64,000 nucleotides of DNA from Candidatus Ornithobacterium hominis (GCF_951229915.1 NZ_OX579588.1:1765001-1829000); one strand, 5' to 3'. Numbered from the stretch's first letter, positions 16,514-25,453 are shown. Notes: generated by a model not told the origin, from the sequence alone. Translations and numbers: made by a program.

Positions 16514-17243
16514 GGTTTTCTTGATAAAATTTTATAGCTTTTTCTAAATCTTCTGGCGTGTCTATCCCGATGCTAGACTGTTGCGTTGTAAACATTTTGA
16601 TAGAATAATTGTTCTCCAAAAGCCGTAACTGCTCCAGTTTCTCGGTTTCTTCTAAATCTGATTTAGGTAAATTAACGAATTCCAACAGTGTCTTTTTGCG
16701 GAAAGCATACACGCCCAAATGTTTGAAATATTGATTTCCTTTGCCCGAGCGGTTGAATGGAATCACCGAACGAGAAAAATATAAGGCTTCATTATTTTTT
16801 TTACAAATTACTTTCACATTATTGGGGTTAGAAATCTCCTCTTCGCTGACCAAAGGAGTCATCAAACTCGCTACCTGAATTTCCTTTTTTTCATCATTTT
16901 TAAAGGCTTTATAAATTTTTTCTAGCCCTTCTTTCGGCAGAAAAGGCTCATCCCCCTGAATATTGATGACTACTTCACACGGAATGTTTTTTATCGCTTC
17001 AGCAATTCGGTCGGTACCTGACTCGTGGTACGAGGAGGTTACAATAAAAGGAATGTTAAATTCTTTAAGGCTTTGAGAAATTTTCTCATGCTCTGTTGCT
17101 ACGATTACCTCATCGAGCAAATTCATTTTTTTTACATTATTATAGGTATGCACGATGACGGGGATGCCGCTTATTTTTTCTAATAACTTCCCTGGGAAAC
17201 GAACAGAATCGTACCTTGCAGGAATTACACCAATCATTTTCAT
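16506..17243 (-). CDS. kdsB: 3-deoxy-manno-octulosonate cytidylyltransferase
   Basis: Activates Kdo to CMP-Kdo for the lipopolysaccharide core. About 245 residues, the normal size. The nucleotide-binding start IGVIPARYDSVRFPGKLL and the QGDEPFL and GVYAFRKKTLLEF segments are characteristic. Three in-frame ATGs lie close together (17249, 17243, 17237); I take 17243. The enzyme indicates that the organism makes Kdo-containing lipid A core. Confidence 0.95.
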   Translation of the reverse strand: MKMIGVIPARYDSVRFPGKLLEKISGIPVIVHTYNNVKKMNLLDEVIVATEHEKISQSLKEFNIPFIVTSSYHESGTDRIAEAIKNIPCEVVINIQGDEPFLPKEGLEKIYKAFKNDEKKEIQVASLMTPLVSEEEISNPNNVKVICKKNNEALYFSRSVIPFNRSGKGNQYFKHLGVYAFRKKTLLEFVNLPKSDLEETEKLEQLRLLENNYSIKMFTTQQSSIGIDTPEDLEKAIKFYQENHA

Positions 17244-17294
17244 GAGCATAAATATAAAATAAATTATTTTTTACGTCATTTTTTAACATCAAAA

Positions 17295-17326
17295 TTTATT
17301 AGGTTCAGAAATATAAATTATATTTG
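17295..17326 (+). promoter_or_regulatory. Candidate promoter of the 17.3-19.3 kb operon
   Basis: TTTA (17295-17298), a 20-bp spacer and TATATTTG (17319-17326), matching the Bacteroidota -33/-7 layout with one mismatch in the first box. The ATG is 16 bases downstream of the -7 box. Confidence 0.55.
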
Positions 17327-17342
17327 AGGAAATTTTGATTCG

Positions 17343-18056
17343 ATGAAAAATATACTAAAAATCGTTTTAATCATTACAGCAGTAGTTTTAGGTTATTTTG
17401 TTTACCGTTCTGTAGATGGATTTGTTGATTTCCATAACGAAAAAATGAATCGCTATGTGGTTGCTGTGGAGCAAATGCAAGATCTTGCCTTGGCTGAGAA
17501 ATTGTATAAAGGCTATAATGGCGAGTATACAGATAATTTAGATTCACTAAAACATTTCATCCAAAATGGTAAAATCTACAGCATCATCAGAAAAGATTCT
17601 TCTGCTTACGTCTTTGATGAGAGAAAAAGAATTGATGTCATGAAGAATTTCACTATTATTGATACCGTTGTTTCTCCTGTGTCTGTGAAAGATTCTATTT
17701 TCGGTAAACGCAGTAGTGCTTTAGAAAATTTTGGCTACGTTCCTGTAAATGGCGAAAAACATCCTATAAAATTATACGCTTCTTTTAATGACAGAATTAT
17801 AGGAGAAGATAGCACCAACATTCAGCGTGACCACTTCTTTATGGGTACGATAGAAAAAAATAAAGTTTTAAGCGGGCTAGACCAAGAGTTGATAGGAAGA
17901 GAACTGGCTGATAACACTTCGCCCATCAGATCTGATGTGATAAAAGTCGGCAGTGACTCTAGGCCATCGCTAGAGGGCAACTGGAGTACTGATGTAGACC
18001 TTGCTCTGCAAGCTAAAAAAGACCAAGAAAAACTTCGTGAAATGCGAAGTAAATAA
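17343..18056 (+). CDS. Conserved flavobacterial membrane-anchored protein, unknown
   Basis: A 237-residue protein with one N-terminal membrane helix (ILKIVLIITAVVLGYFVY), then a periplasmic part whose start (RYVVAVEQMQDLALAEKLYKGYNGEYTDNLDSLKHFI) resembles the post-helix region of pseudopilin-like proteins: a helix with an ALAEKLY segment and a YTDNLDSL turn. No Cys or catalytic motif is seen. It is the first gene of an operon with DUF3822 and rsmD, an arrangement common in Flavobacteriia. Function not known. Confidence 0.7.
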   Translation: MKNILKIVLIITAVVLGYFVYRSVDGFVDFHNEKMNRYVVAVEQMQDLALAEKLYKGYNGEYTDNLDSLKHFIQNGKIYSIIRKDSSAYVFDERKRIDVMKNFTIIDTVVSPVSVKDSIFGKRSSALENFGYVPVNGEKHPIKLYASFNDRIIGEDSTNIQRDHFFMGTIEKNKVLSGLDQELIGRELADNTSPIRSDVIKVGSDSRPSLEGNWSTDVDLALQAKKDQEKLREMRSK

Positions 18057-18086
18057 AATAATATCAGCTAATTAATACGTATAGAT

Positions 18087-18776
18087 ATGGCTAAAGAGTT
18101 ATCCATCTTTTTCTCAAAAGGTGGATTTTCTTTTTTTGTAATCAAAAACGGAGATTTAATCTACCACTACAAAAAAGAATACCCGCAAAATGCTTTTGAG
18201 TTACAAAATGATTTATTGAATTTGACGCAAGAAAATGCACTATATTGGCGGCAAAACTATGATATTGTAAAGGCGTCGTTCAACTCCTCGCAGTTTAATT
18301 TAGTCCCCATAGAAATTTATGAAGCCCATCCAGAGCCTCTTTTTTGGTTGGAATTCAATACTGAAATTTTTGAACTCGACCCGATTAAAAACATCAATAT
18401 TCCAGAGAAGAATATGGTTTTAATTTTCAGTTATGCCAATGAAGTTGATGAAGTTTTAAAACATTATTTTGAAAGCTATACGGTCGAACATTCTCTACAG
18501 AATTTAATAAAAAAAACAACATCTCACCACGGGCGAAGAATGTATGCTCATCTTTTTTTTAACTCTTTATCGCTCTTGGTAATGGATGAAGAGCTAGTCA
18601 TTTTTTATAATATTTTTGATGTCAATACCAAAGAAGATTTTTCTTATTATATCTTAAACGCGTATAAAAACACTGATTTAGACCCCACGCAGGACACGCT
18701 CTATTGCCAAGGTGATGATTTAGAAGAGTATTTAAAAATGTTGTCTAACTTTGTCCATCACATTGAATTTATTTAA
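18087..18776 (+). CDS. DUF3822 family protein
   Basis: A 229-residue soluble protein. Family features are the N-terminal LSIFFSKGGFSFFVIKNG block, the middle HHGRRMYAHLFFNSLSLLVMDEELVIFYNIF block and the C-terminal LYCQGDDLEEYL block. The fold resembles an actin-like ATPase half without visible nucleotide motifs. It lies six bases before rsmD and is nearly always found there in related genomes, so a role in ribosome or RNA metabolism is a guess from context. Confidence 0.8.
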   Translation: MAKELSIFFSKGGFSFFVIKNGDLIYHYKKEYPQNAFELQNDLLNLTQENALYWRQNYDIVKASFNSSQFNLVPIEIYEAHPEPLFWLEFNTEIFELDPIKNINIPEKNMVLIFSYANEVDEVLKHYFESYTVEHSLQNLIKKTTSHHGRRMYAHLFFNSLSLLVMDEELVIFYNIFDVNTKEDFSYYILNAYKNTDLDPTQDTLYCQGDDLEEYLKMLSNFVHHIEFI

Positions 18777-18782
18777 AAAAAC

Positions 18783-19325
18783 ATGAGAATAATTGCAGGA
18801 GAACACCGTGGGAGAAGATTTATGGCGCCAAAAAAATTAGAGACTCGCCCCACTACCGATTTTGCTAAAGAAGGTTTATTCAATGTTTTAAGCCACCGAT
18901 TCTATTTTCAGGATTTAAATGTACTTGATTTATTTGCTGGGATTGGTAGCATTTCCTTAGAATTTATTTCTAGAGGCACTCAAGAGGTGACTTCTGTGGA
19001 GCATAACTCTACATGCACAAAATTCATTGCAGAAACAGCCCATTCGCTAGAGATAGAAAACATCCATATCATAAAATCAGATGTTTATAAGTTTTTAGAA
19101 ACCAATCTAGCTCAGCGTCATTTTAATTTAATTTTTGCCGATCCTCCGTTTAGCATGGAAGATGAAGATTACCAAAATCTTATAGAATTAATTTTTGATA
19201 ATCAATGGATTGACGAAAAAGGTGTTTTCATTTTAGAGCATTCCAAAAAAAGAACATTTGAAGCGCACCCTAAATTTCAAGAAGAGAAAAAATACAGCAA
19301 CATTAAATTTAGTTTTTTTAAATAA
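18783..19325 (+). CDS. rsmD: 16S rRNA (guanine966-N2)-methyltransferase
   Basis: SAM-dependent methyltransferase of 180 residues. It starts with MRIIAGEHRGRRF, has the SAM-binding LDLFAGIGSISLEFISRG segment, and the catalytic FADPPF motif (a variant of NPPY/DPPF). Full length for the family. Last gene of the operon; ends at a large hairpin built from two opposed motif copies. Confidence 0.94.
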   Translation: MRIIAGEHRGRRFMAPKKLETRPTTDFAKEGLFNVLSHRFYFQDLNVLDLFAGIGSISLEFISRGTQEVTSVEHNSTCTKFIAETAHSLEIENIHIIKSDVYKFLETNLAQRHFNLIFADPPFSMEDEDYQNLIELIFDNQWIDEKGVFILEHSKKRTFEAHPKFQEEKKYSNIKFSFFK

Positions 19326-19371
19326 TTTTAAAAGCCTTAAAAAAACTAAATTTTTCAAGGCTTTTAAAATT
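19324..19371. terminator. Bidirectional hairpin made of two opposed motif copies
   Basis: Arms AATTTTAAAAGCCTT (19324-19338) and AAGGCTTTTAAAATT (19357-19371) are perfectly complementary over 15 bp, with an 18-nt A/T loop. It lies between the convergent rsmD and ilvE genes. Each arm is a copy of the dispersed AAGSCTT motif, so the terminator is assembled from the repeat itself. Confidence 0.8.
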
Positions 19372-19393
19372 TCATAACATTTTCAGTCGCTCA

Positions 19394-20449
19394 TTATTTT
19401 CTTTCGACCAAAACTCTCCAACCAAATGGGTCGTCTGCAATACCATATTGGATTTCATTCATTTGCTTTTTCAATTGAGGACCCCAGCTTTCTTCTGTAA
19501 TTTCAGGTAATTCCATCACTTTATCTGCATAGCCGATAGCAGAAAAATTATTTAAAACCACAGCCGTTCCACAACCAAAAACTTCCTTCAAACTTCCATT
19601 CTCGTTAGCTTCATAAACCTCGCTTACCTCTATTGGCCGTTGCTCTACGGTCATTCCGTTTTTTTCTGCCAGCAGAATCAGGCTATCTCTAGTCACTCCA
19701 TTCAAAATTCGATCTGAAATTGGCGCCGTCAGCAATTTATCTTCAATTCTGACAAAAATATTCATCGTTCCTGCTTCTTCAAAGTAGCTGTGCGTCGCTG
19801 CGTCAGTCCAAATCACTTGGTCAAAACCTTCCTCTTTGGCCAAACCAGTCGGGTAAAAACTCGCCCCATAGTTACCGGCAGCTTTAGCGTAGCCTACGCC
19901 TCCATTTGCCGCACGAGAATAGTGGTCTGCCACTTTTACACGGAGAGGTTTGTTGTAATAGTCTGGTGCAATGGAAGTTAAAATCACAAACATAAAACTG
20001 TTTGAGCCACGTGCCGAGATGATTTCTTCTGTGCTAAAAATCACTGGGCGAATGTAAAGCGACATTCCGTATTTACTTGGCACCCAAGCTCTATCTAAAT
20101 CAATCAAAGCTTTAAGCCCGTCTAAGAAAATTTCTTTGGGAATTGCAGGCATAGCCAAACGTTCTGCAGATTTGTTGATACGCTCAAAGTTTTTCTCAGG
20201 TCTAAATAAAAAAACATCTCCATTTTCACCTTTGAAGGCTTTCATTCCCTCAAAACAAGCCTGCCCATAGTGCAGGGCGTGCATTGCGGGCGTAAAATTA
20301 ATCTGACCATAAGGCTTGATGACAGGCTCTTGCCACTCATTCTCTTTGAATTCACAAACCAGCATGTGGTCGCTAAAGCTACTGCCAAAGTTTTTTTCCT
20401 CAAACACGTCCGCCGTCAAACGTGTTTTTTCGATATTTTCAATTCTCAT
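19394..20449 (-). CDS. ilvE: Branched-chain amino acid aminotransferase
   Basis: PLP enzyme that makes or degrades Leu, Ile and Val by amino transfer with 2-oxoglutarate. The 351-residue length and the NYGASFYPT region place it in the longer BCAT subgroup. The PLP-bound lysine is probably Lys189 in GYAKAAGNYG; FEGMKAFKGENG and EEAGTMNIF are further family blocks. It stands alone, ends in the motif hairpin and has a TAAATTTG promoter box upstream. Confidence 0.96.
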   Translation of the reverse strand: MRIENIEKTRLTADVFEEKNFGSSFSDHMLVCEFKENEWQEPVIKPYGQINFTPAMHALHYGQACFEGMKAFKGENGDVFLFRPEKNFERINKSAERLAMPAIPKEIFLDGLKALIDLDRAWVPSKYGMSLYIRPVIFSTEEIISARGSNSFMFVILTSIAPDYYNKPLRVKVADHYSRAANGGVGYAKAAGNYGASFYPTGLAKEEGFDQVIWTDAATHSYFEEAGTMNIFVRIEDKLLTAPISDRILNGVTRDSLILLAEKNGMTVEQRPIEVSEVYEANENGSLKEVFGCGTAVVLNNFSAIGYADKVMELPEITEESWGPQLKKQMNEIQYGIADDPFGWRVLVERK

Positions 20450-20472
20450 TTTATTAAAGTTTCTTATCTTTT

Positions 20473-20480
20473 CAAATTTA
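20473..20480 (-). promoter_or_regulatory. Candidate -7 box of ilvE
   Basis: TAAATTTG on the minus strand, 24 bases before the ilvE ATG. No clear -33 box. Confidence 0.45.
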
Positions 20481-20529
20481 ATAAATTAAAAATAGAAAAT
20501 CCAGTATTTTTTTTTAACTTTCATTTTCT

Positions 20530-21210
20530 ATGTCAATTCTAAAAAGAGAAATAAAAATTACCCAAGATGGTTCCAAAACCTTAAACATCCCTTGCTGGGA
20601 CGAATCTTATCATTCCAAGCACGGTGCACTGCAAGAGGCGATTCACGTTTTTTTAAAAAACGGATTAGATTTAATCCCAACCCAAAAAAGCTATACGGTT
20701 TTAGAATTTGGTTTTGGCACTGGGCTGAACGCTCTTTTGACTCACGATTGGGCAACGAGAAATTCAGCTTCGATTCGCTATCATAGTTTAGAGAAATTCC
20801 CCATCACCCATTCAGAATGGGAAAATTTAGATTATGCAAAACTTCTTCCTCCTCAAGCAGAAAATCAAGAAATATTTAAAAAAATGCATTCCTCTGCTTG
20901 GAATTTTGAAGAAAAAATAAGTGATTCCCTAAGCCTTAAAAAAATTAAAATAGACTTTAAACTCTTTGAGCCAGAAGAAAATTTATATGACATCGTCTTT
21001 TTTGATGCATTTGGCAAAAGGGTGCAACCCGAACTTTGGACTTTTCCTATTTTTGAGAAAATTTATAAAGCCTTAAAAAAATTTGGATTGTTGACGACTT
21101 ATGCCGCCAATGGCGCTACACAGCGGATACTCAATGAATTAAACTTTAATGTAGAAAAAAAACTGGGCCCACCTGGCAAAAGAGAAATGTTAATTGCATG
21201 GAAAAACTAG
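20530..21210 (+). CDS. mnmD: tRNA (mnm5s2U34)-methyltransferase MnmD
   Basis: Stand-alone equivalent of the methyltransferase half of MnmC, completing the wobble-uridine modification. 226 residues with SAM motif LEFGFGTGLNAL near residue 60, the acidic DIVFFDAFGKRVQPELW block near residue 155 and the TTYAANGATQRIL block. The N-terminus WDESYHSKHGALQEAIHVF is also typical. Two copies of the dispersed motif lie inside it (20931-20937 and 21068-21074), in different frames, encoding LSLKK and KALKK. The next gene overlaps its end by 13 bases. Confidence 0.9.
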   Translation: MSILKREIKITQDGSKTLNIPCWDESYHSKHGALQEAIHVFLKNGLDLIPTQKSYTVLEFGFGTGLNALLTHDWATRNSASIRYHSLEKFPITHSEWENLDYAKLLPPQAENQEIFKKMHSSAWNFEEKISDSLSLKKIKIDFKLFEPEENLYDIVFFDAFGKRVQPELWTFPIFEKIYKALKKFGLLTTYAANGATQRILNELNFNVEKKLGPPGKREMLIAWKN

Positions 21211-21632
21211 ATCGATTCACCATTCGTATTTATGCTTTGATTATTCATCAAAATCGCCTATTGATTTTACGCGAACCTTTCTGGGGGAAAATGATTTACA
21301 AATTACCTGGCGGTGGCTTAGAATTTGGTGAAAGTGTAAAGGAATGCTTAGACCGAGAGCTACAGGAAGAATTAAATCTCTGTATAGAAAGTATTGAGCA
21401 TTTCTACACACAAGAAGATTTCATCTGCTCAGGTTTGCACCCCAATGAGCAGCTTTTTACGGTTTATTACCGTGTGAATTGTAAAAATTTAAAGGCTTTA
21501 AAAATTTTAGAACCCAAAATTGAAGCAATAGAATGGTTGGAAATCAAGGAAGAAAATAGTGTATACTTTGATTTACCTGTAGATAAAATTGTTTTCCAAC
21601 GTTTATTAGAAATTTATTATTCTTCTAAATAA
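21198..21632 (+). CDS. NUDIX hydrolase
   Basis: A 144-residue protein with Nudix box GGGLEFGESVKECLDRELQEEL; the usual Gly after the EE-x pair is Asn here. It overlaps mnmD by 13 bases and converges on the next gene with a 16-base 3' overlap. Substrate cannot be told from sequence. Confidence 0.85.
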   Translation: MEKLDRFTIRIYALIIHQNRLLILREPFWGKMIYKLPGGGLEFGESVKECLDRELQEELNLCIESIEHFYTQEDFICSGLHPNEQLFTVYYRVNCKNLKALKILEPKIEAIEWLEIKEENSVYFDLPVDKIVFQRLLEIYYSSK

Positions 21633-21967
21633 TTTTGCTCTTTAAAATAATGAATGATTGCTTTTCTCATCAGCAATGTTTGTTCATTAGGTTTTAAAAT
21701 CGGCAAATCTTGAATTTTATCAAAATGCGGCCACCCGTCTTGATCTCGACCCGAAAATCGGTAGTAATCAAACGGTTCCAGCAATCGGCAAACGGCAACG
21801 TGCATCAGATTTACTTTTTCATCTTTCTTGAAGCGTCGATTCCCTTGCCCCAATTCTTGAACCCCGATTAGAAAAATCATACTATCTAAATCAGGTTTTT
21901 CGCCTTGTGTGAATTTTTGCTGAAAGAAATTTTCTATCCGCCTCCAGTATTGACTTTCTTCGCTCAT
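21617..21967 (-). CDS. Conserved flavobacterial hypothetical protein
   Basis: A 116-residue soluble protein with a helix-rich pattern and the conserved stretches FLIGVQELGQG, VNLMHVAVCRLLEPF and RFSGRDQDGWPHFD. I recognise it as a recurrent small flavobacterial protein without assigned function. It begins one base before the rpe stop region and is co-directional with rpe, so it is likely its operon partner. Confidence 0.65.
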   Translation of the reverse strand: MSEESQYWRRIENFFQQKFTQGEKPDLDSMIFLIGVQELGQGNRRFKKDEKVNLMHVAVCRLLEPFDYYRFSGRDQDGWPHFDKIQDLPILKPNEQTLLMRKAIIHYFKEQNYLEE

Positions 21968-22615
21968 TTAGCTTTTTTTAAGTTGTTCTACCACTGCATC
22001 TCTGTCCTCACTTCCAAAAATAGCACTCCCGGCAACCAAAACATCGGCTCCCGCATCTATTAATTTCCTTGCATTTTGGGTATTGACTCCTCCATCCACT
22101 TCTATCAACGTCTGTGCTGCTTTAGCTTGAATAAGTTTTTTAGCCTTTTCAATTTTGTGGTAGGTATTTTCAATAAAAGTTTGCCCACCAAAACCAGGGT
22201 TCACACTCATAATGAGCAATAAATCTACAGCTGTAATGATATCACTGAGAAGTTCCACTGGCGTATGAGGGTTTAATGCCACACCAGCTTTCATCCCCGC
22301 TTGTTTGATGGCATGTAGAGTCCTATGCAAATGCGTGGAGGCTTCCCAATGGACTGTCAGGAATTCTGCCCCCAAATCAGCAAAAGTTTGAATATATCTT
22401 TCTGGTTTTTCTATCATTAGGTGAACGTCCAAAGGTTTTTTTGCTACACTTTGAATTGCCTGAACCACTGGCATTCCGTAGGAAATATTTGGGACAAAAA
22501 GACCATCCATAATGTCCAAGTGATACCAATCGGCATTGCTGTTATTGAGCCATTCGCAATCTTTTCCAAGGCTTAAAAAATTTGCAGCTAATATAGAGGG
22601 AGAAACTAATGCCAT
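21968..22615 (-). CDS. rpe: Ribulose-phosphate 3-epimerase
   Basis: Interconverts ribulose-5-phosphate and xylulose-5-phosphate in the pentose phosphate pathway. 215 residues, TIM barrel. Metal and catalytic blocks are visible: YHLDIMDGLFVPN (Asp, metal), HLMIEKPE, MSVNPGFGGQ (phosphate) and EVDGGVN (Asp, base). Motif copy at 22568-22574 inside the gene. Confidence 0.97.
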   Translation of the reverse strand: MALVSPSILAANFLSLGKDCEWLNNSNADWYHLDIMDGLFVPNISYGMPVVQAIQSVAKKPLDVHLMIEKPERYIQTFADLGAEFLTVHWEASTHLHRTLHAIKQAGMKAGVALNPHTPVELLSDIITAVDLLLIMSVNPGFGGQTFIENTYHKIEKAKKLIQAKAAQTLIEVDGGVNTQNARKLIDAGADVLVAGSAIFGSEDRDAVVEQLKKS

Positions 22616-22650
22616 TTTATCTTTTTTTTGCGAAGATAACAGATAGTTTG

Positions 22651-23061
22651 CTATTCTAAAAATAGTTCTTTCTCATCAGGTGTGAGCCTTCGACAGGTTT
22701 TATAATTTTCTTGCTTTCCGAATAGAAAATACCGATTTTTTGCTAGCCTTTCATATAAAAAATCACATAGTCTCTGGGGGATTAGTCGGAAGATAGAAGT
22801 CAATACAACAAATTTATTTAAATCTCTAAAAATCTGAAAAACAGCCTCTGACTTCTTATAAAAAGTCCCATTGCTGTAATAAAGTATCGTCTGAAAATCA
22901 GCTTCCTTTCTTAATTTTTTAAATAAAAAATCCTGAGCCCAATCTGACTGTAGTGATGTGAATTTCAATTTTTTTTCTTGATCTAAATTTATTAATAAAT
23001 TTATACTTGCATTACAAAAACGGCAAATACCATCAAAAAACACAATATAATTTGGTTCCAT
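22651..23061 (-). CDS. DCC-family thiol-disulfide oxidoreductase (DUF393)
   Basis: A 136-residue thioredoxin-fold protein with the diagnostic FFDGICRFCN at residues 8-17: Cys13 and Cys16 form the CxxC pair. The conserved QSDWAQ segment follows at about residue 40 and LTPDEKELF ends it. Probably cytoplasmic redox protein; specific partner unknown. Confidence 0.85.
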   Translation of the reverse strand: MEPNYIVFFDGICRFCNASINLLINLDQEKKLKFTSLQSDWAQDFLFKKLRKEADFQTILYYSNGTFYKKSEAVFQIFRDLNKFVVLTSIFRLIPQRLCDFLYERLAKNRYFLFGKQENYKTCRRLTPDEKELFLE

Positions 23062-23082
23062 ATTTGGTTAAAAATACATCTA

Positions 23083-23104
23083 TTTTTTTTAAGGCTTAAA
23101 AAAT
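23083..23104. repeat. Dispersed AAGSCTT motif copy, intergenic
   Basis: TTTTTTTTAAGGCTTAAAAA then ATTTC, core 23091-23097, in the divergent gap between the DUF393 gene and the apbE operon, just upstream of a candidate -7 box TACATTTA (23121-23128). Confidence 0.7.
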
Positions 23105-23132
23105 TTCTTTTAAAATTTCATACATTTAACTT

Positions 23133-23492
23133 ATGAATTTCACAACACAAGAATTGCATTATTTGGCTATGAATTTTGTGGGCGAAGAACTGCAAAAAAT
23201 GGAATTTGAGTTTTTGACAGTTAATTCTCAACTCAAAAAACACCCACAGTTTGTCACTTTCAAAAAAGATGAAAAGAAAATTTTTGTGCTCGTAAAAGCA
23301 GCAGTTCCGCCAGAAGATTACCGAAAAATCCCCGAGTATGCACACAAAATGGTGGCTCATGCCAAAAAACATAATGCCAAAGTTTGGTTTGCTGGAGTGG
23401 GAATCACTCATGCAAGCGACATACAGCAATCGCCAATCAAGGGGGAGGCTTACAAGCTTTTATTCCCTGGGTTTCAATTTTTACACGAATGA
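23133..23492 (+). CDS. Conserved small protein upstream of apbE
   Basis: A 119-residue soluble protein: helical start (LHYLAMNFVGEELQKMEFEFL), a KHPQFVTFKKDEKKIFVLVKAAVPP strand pair and AGVGITHAS near the C-terminus. Homologues occur next to apbE in Flavobacteriia and have been labelled as related to Na+-NQR subunit F, but no iron-sulfur or flavin motif is visible here. Its stop overlaps the apbE start by four bases (ATGA), so the two are translationally coupled. Confidence 0.7.
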   Translation: MNFTTQELHYLAMNFVGEELQKMEFEFLTVNSQLKKHPQFVTFKKDEKKIFVLVKAAVPPEDYRKIPEYAHKMVAHAKKHNAKVWFAGVGITHASDIQQSPIKGEAYKLLFPGFQFLHE

Positions 23493-24472
23493 GATATTTA
23501 TTTTTATTAACTTTCTTAAGTCTAATCTCTTGCGAAAAAGAGAAAAAAAACAATCTTGAACCTGAAAAAAAATCTTATCAAGTTTCACAAGGTGAGGCTT
23601 TCGGCTCGACCTATACCATTCAGTATGAGCATGATAAAGATTTATCTGACATGATTAAAGCAGATTTATTTTATTTTGATGAGTTAATCAGCACTTACCG
23701 AGATGATTCCCAGCTCGAAAAATTTAATCGAAGTACACGAGGAATTCAGGCGGATAGTGTTTTGCTTGACTTGGTTCAAAAATGTTTTGAATTTAATGAA
23801 AAAAGTAAGGGTTTCTTTGACCCTACAGTGGCGCCTCTGTCAGCATTATACGGATTTAACGGAGGAAAAATCATGCATTACCCAGAAGATTCCGCCATTC
23901 AAAGAGTTTTAGCCTATACAGGCATGGGGAAAATTAAAATCAAAGGGGATAGTTTGATTAAAACAAATCCTCATACGCAATTAAATTTTAATGCCGTAAC
24001 TGGATACATCAATGATTACATTGCTCTAAAATTTCAAAAAAAAGGCATTCAAAACTACTTGATTGAAATCGGTGGTGAGCTCTATGCAGAAGGCGTTAAT
24101 AGCGAAGGGAAACCTTGGAATGTAGGCATTGATGTTCCTGAAGACACACCTCGAAGAGAAATTTTCACGACTCACACTCTTCAACATGCTGGTTTAGCAA
24201 CCTCTGGCAATTATCGAAAATTTCATGAACTGCCCGACGGAAGAAAAGTTGTGCATATCATTGACCCCAAAAATGGCTTCTCTCAAGTCAGTCATTTACT
24301 AAGTGTTACCGTCATCGCAGCGAGTGCAGCAGAAGCGGATGCCATCGCTACCTCTCTCATGGCAATGGGACTGCAAAAAGCAAAGGAATTCAGCCAAAAT
24401 AGTTCCTACAAAATTCTTCTACTCTTCAATCAAAATGGTGAATTGAAAAGTGAGAGATTCGGTGATTTTTAA
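23489..24472 (+). CDS. apbE: FAD:protein FMN transferase (ApbE), lipoprotein
   Basis: Attaches FMN covalently to Thr or Ser of NqrB/NqrC and related periplasmic flavoproteins. The longest frame begins at 23384, but that part is a shadow of the upstream gene; ATG at 23489 gives a 327-residue lipoprotein with lipobox LSLISC (Cys15). The FGSTYTIQY start of the domain, FFDPTVAPLSALYGF, NFNAVTGYINDYIA, IGGELYAEG and the DPKNGF segment are family hallmarks. It implies that this cell has an NQR- or RNF-type complex elsewhere. Confidence 0.93.
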   Translation: MRYLFLLTFLSLISCEKEKKNNLEPEKKSYQVSQGEAFGSTYTIQYEHDKDLSDMIKADLFYFDELISTYRDDSQLEKFNRSTRGIQADSVLLDLVQKCFEFNEKSKGFFDPTVAPLSALYGFNGGKIMHYPEDSAIQRVLAYTGMGKIKIKGDSLIKTNPHTQLNFNAVTGYINDYIALKFQKKGIQNYLIEIGGELYAEGVNSEGKPWNVGIDVPEDTPRREIFTTHTLQHAGLATSGNYRKFHELPDGRKVVHIIDPKNGFSQVSHLLSVTVIAASAAEADAIATSLMAMGLQKAKEFSQNSSYKILLLFNQNGELKSERFGDF

Positions 24473-24562
24473 TTTTTTTTAATATTTAACTTCATTAAAA
24501 TTTTAATGGAATATTTATCTTATATCTTTTTATTATTAAACTTTTTAGGAATTTTTAATGCT

Positions 24563-24602
24563 TAAAAAAAGCGGTAAACCTTTTTTGGTTACCGCTTTTT
24601 TT
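24563..24602. terminator. Bidirectional terminator between apbE and tsf
   Basis: Stem AGCGGTAAACC / GGTTACCGCT (one bulged A) flanked by seven A and seven T. It can stop both convergent transcripts. Confidence 0.9.
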
Positions 24603-24628
24603 AGATTTTGTTTTAGATGTTTTAATAA

Positions 24629-25453
24629 TTAAAGACTAACTCTTACGAAATCTGTAATCTCAACTCCATTTTTCACAGAAGAAACATAATCTTTCACAGA
24701 TTGTTTCTCTCCCATGATGTATTCTTGATGAATTAAAGTATTATCTTTGAAGAATTTATTTAATTTCCCTTTAGAAATTTGATCCAACATTGCCTCTGGC
24801 TTCCCTTCTTGGCGTAATTGATCTTTCGCAATTTCAATTTCTTTATCGATTACCTGCTGATCTACTTTTTCTTCACTTAAAGCTAAAGGATTCATTGCAG
24901 CTACTTGCATTGATACATTTTTTGCTACTTCATCTGCTCCTTCAAAACTTTCTGATAAACCTACCAAAGCGGCAATTTTGTTCCCATTATGAATATAAGA
25001 ACCCACAAAAGGAGCCTCTAAGACTTCAAAGCTTTTAATGTCTAATTTTTCACCAATCACACCAGTTTGCTCAGTTAATTTATCTTCTACAGAAATGCCA
25101 TCCATATCTGATTTTAAAAATTCATCTTTGTCTTTAAAGTCAAGAGCTTTCTGAGCTAATTTTGTTGCTAATTCAACGAAGTCCTCATTTTTTGCCACGA
25201 AGTCAGTCTCACAACCCAATGTCACAACTACTCCCTTTGTTGCATCGCTATTCACAGTTGCAATCACCGCTCCTTCAGTTGTTTCTCTATCAGCTCTATT
25301 TGCAGCAACTTTTTGTCCTTTTTTTCTAAGGATTTCTATTGCTTTATCAAAATCTCCTTCTGCTTCCACCAATGCTTTTTTGCAGTCCATCATACCTGCA
25401 CCAGTAGAATTTCTTAATTTACTTACTTCAGCAGCTTTTACTTGATATGCCAT
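24629..25453 (-). CDS. tsf: Elongation factor Ts
   Basis: Nucleotide exchange factor for EF-Tu, 274 residues. Clear blocks are VSKLRNSTGAGMMDCKKAL at the N-terminus (residues about 10-28) and VTLGCETDFVAKNEDF near residue 80. It follows rpsB by 89 bases in the conserved rpsB-tsf order. Confidence 0.98.
   Translation of the reverse strand: MAYQVKAAEVSKLRNSTGAGMMDCKKALVEAEGDFDKAIEILRKKGQKVAANRADRETTEGAVIATVNSDATKGVVVTLGCETDFVAKNEDFVELATKLAQKALDFKDKDEFLKSDMDGISVEDKLTEQTGVIGEKLDIKSFEVLEAPFVGSYIHNGNKIAALVGLSESFEGADEVAKNVSMQVAAMNPLALSEEKVDQQVIDKEIEIAKDQLRQEGKPEAMLDQISKGKLNKFFKDNTLIHQEYIMGEKQSVKDYVSSVKNGVEITDFVRVSL

Noticed and set aside
23118..23429. 103-codon minus-strand ORF opposite the gene upstream of apbE
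   Set aside because: The plus strand holds a conserved gene translationally coupled to apbE; the antisense frame is a shadow.
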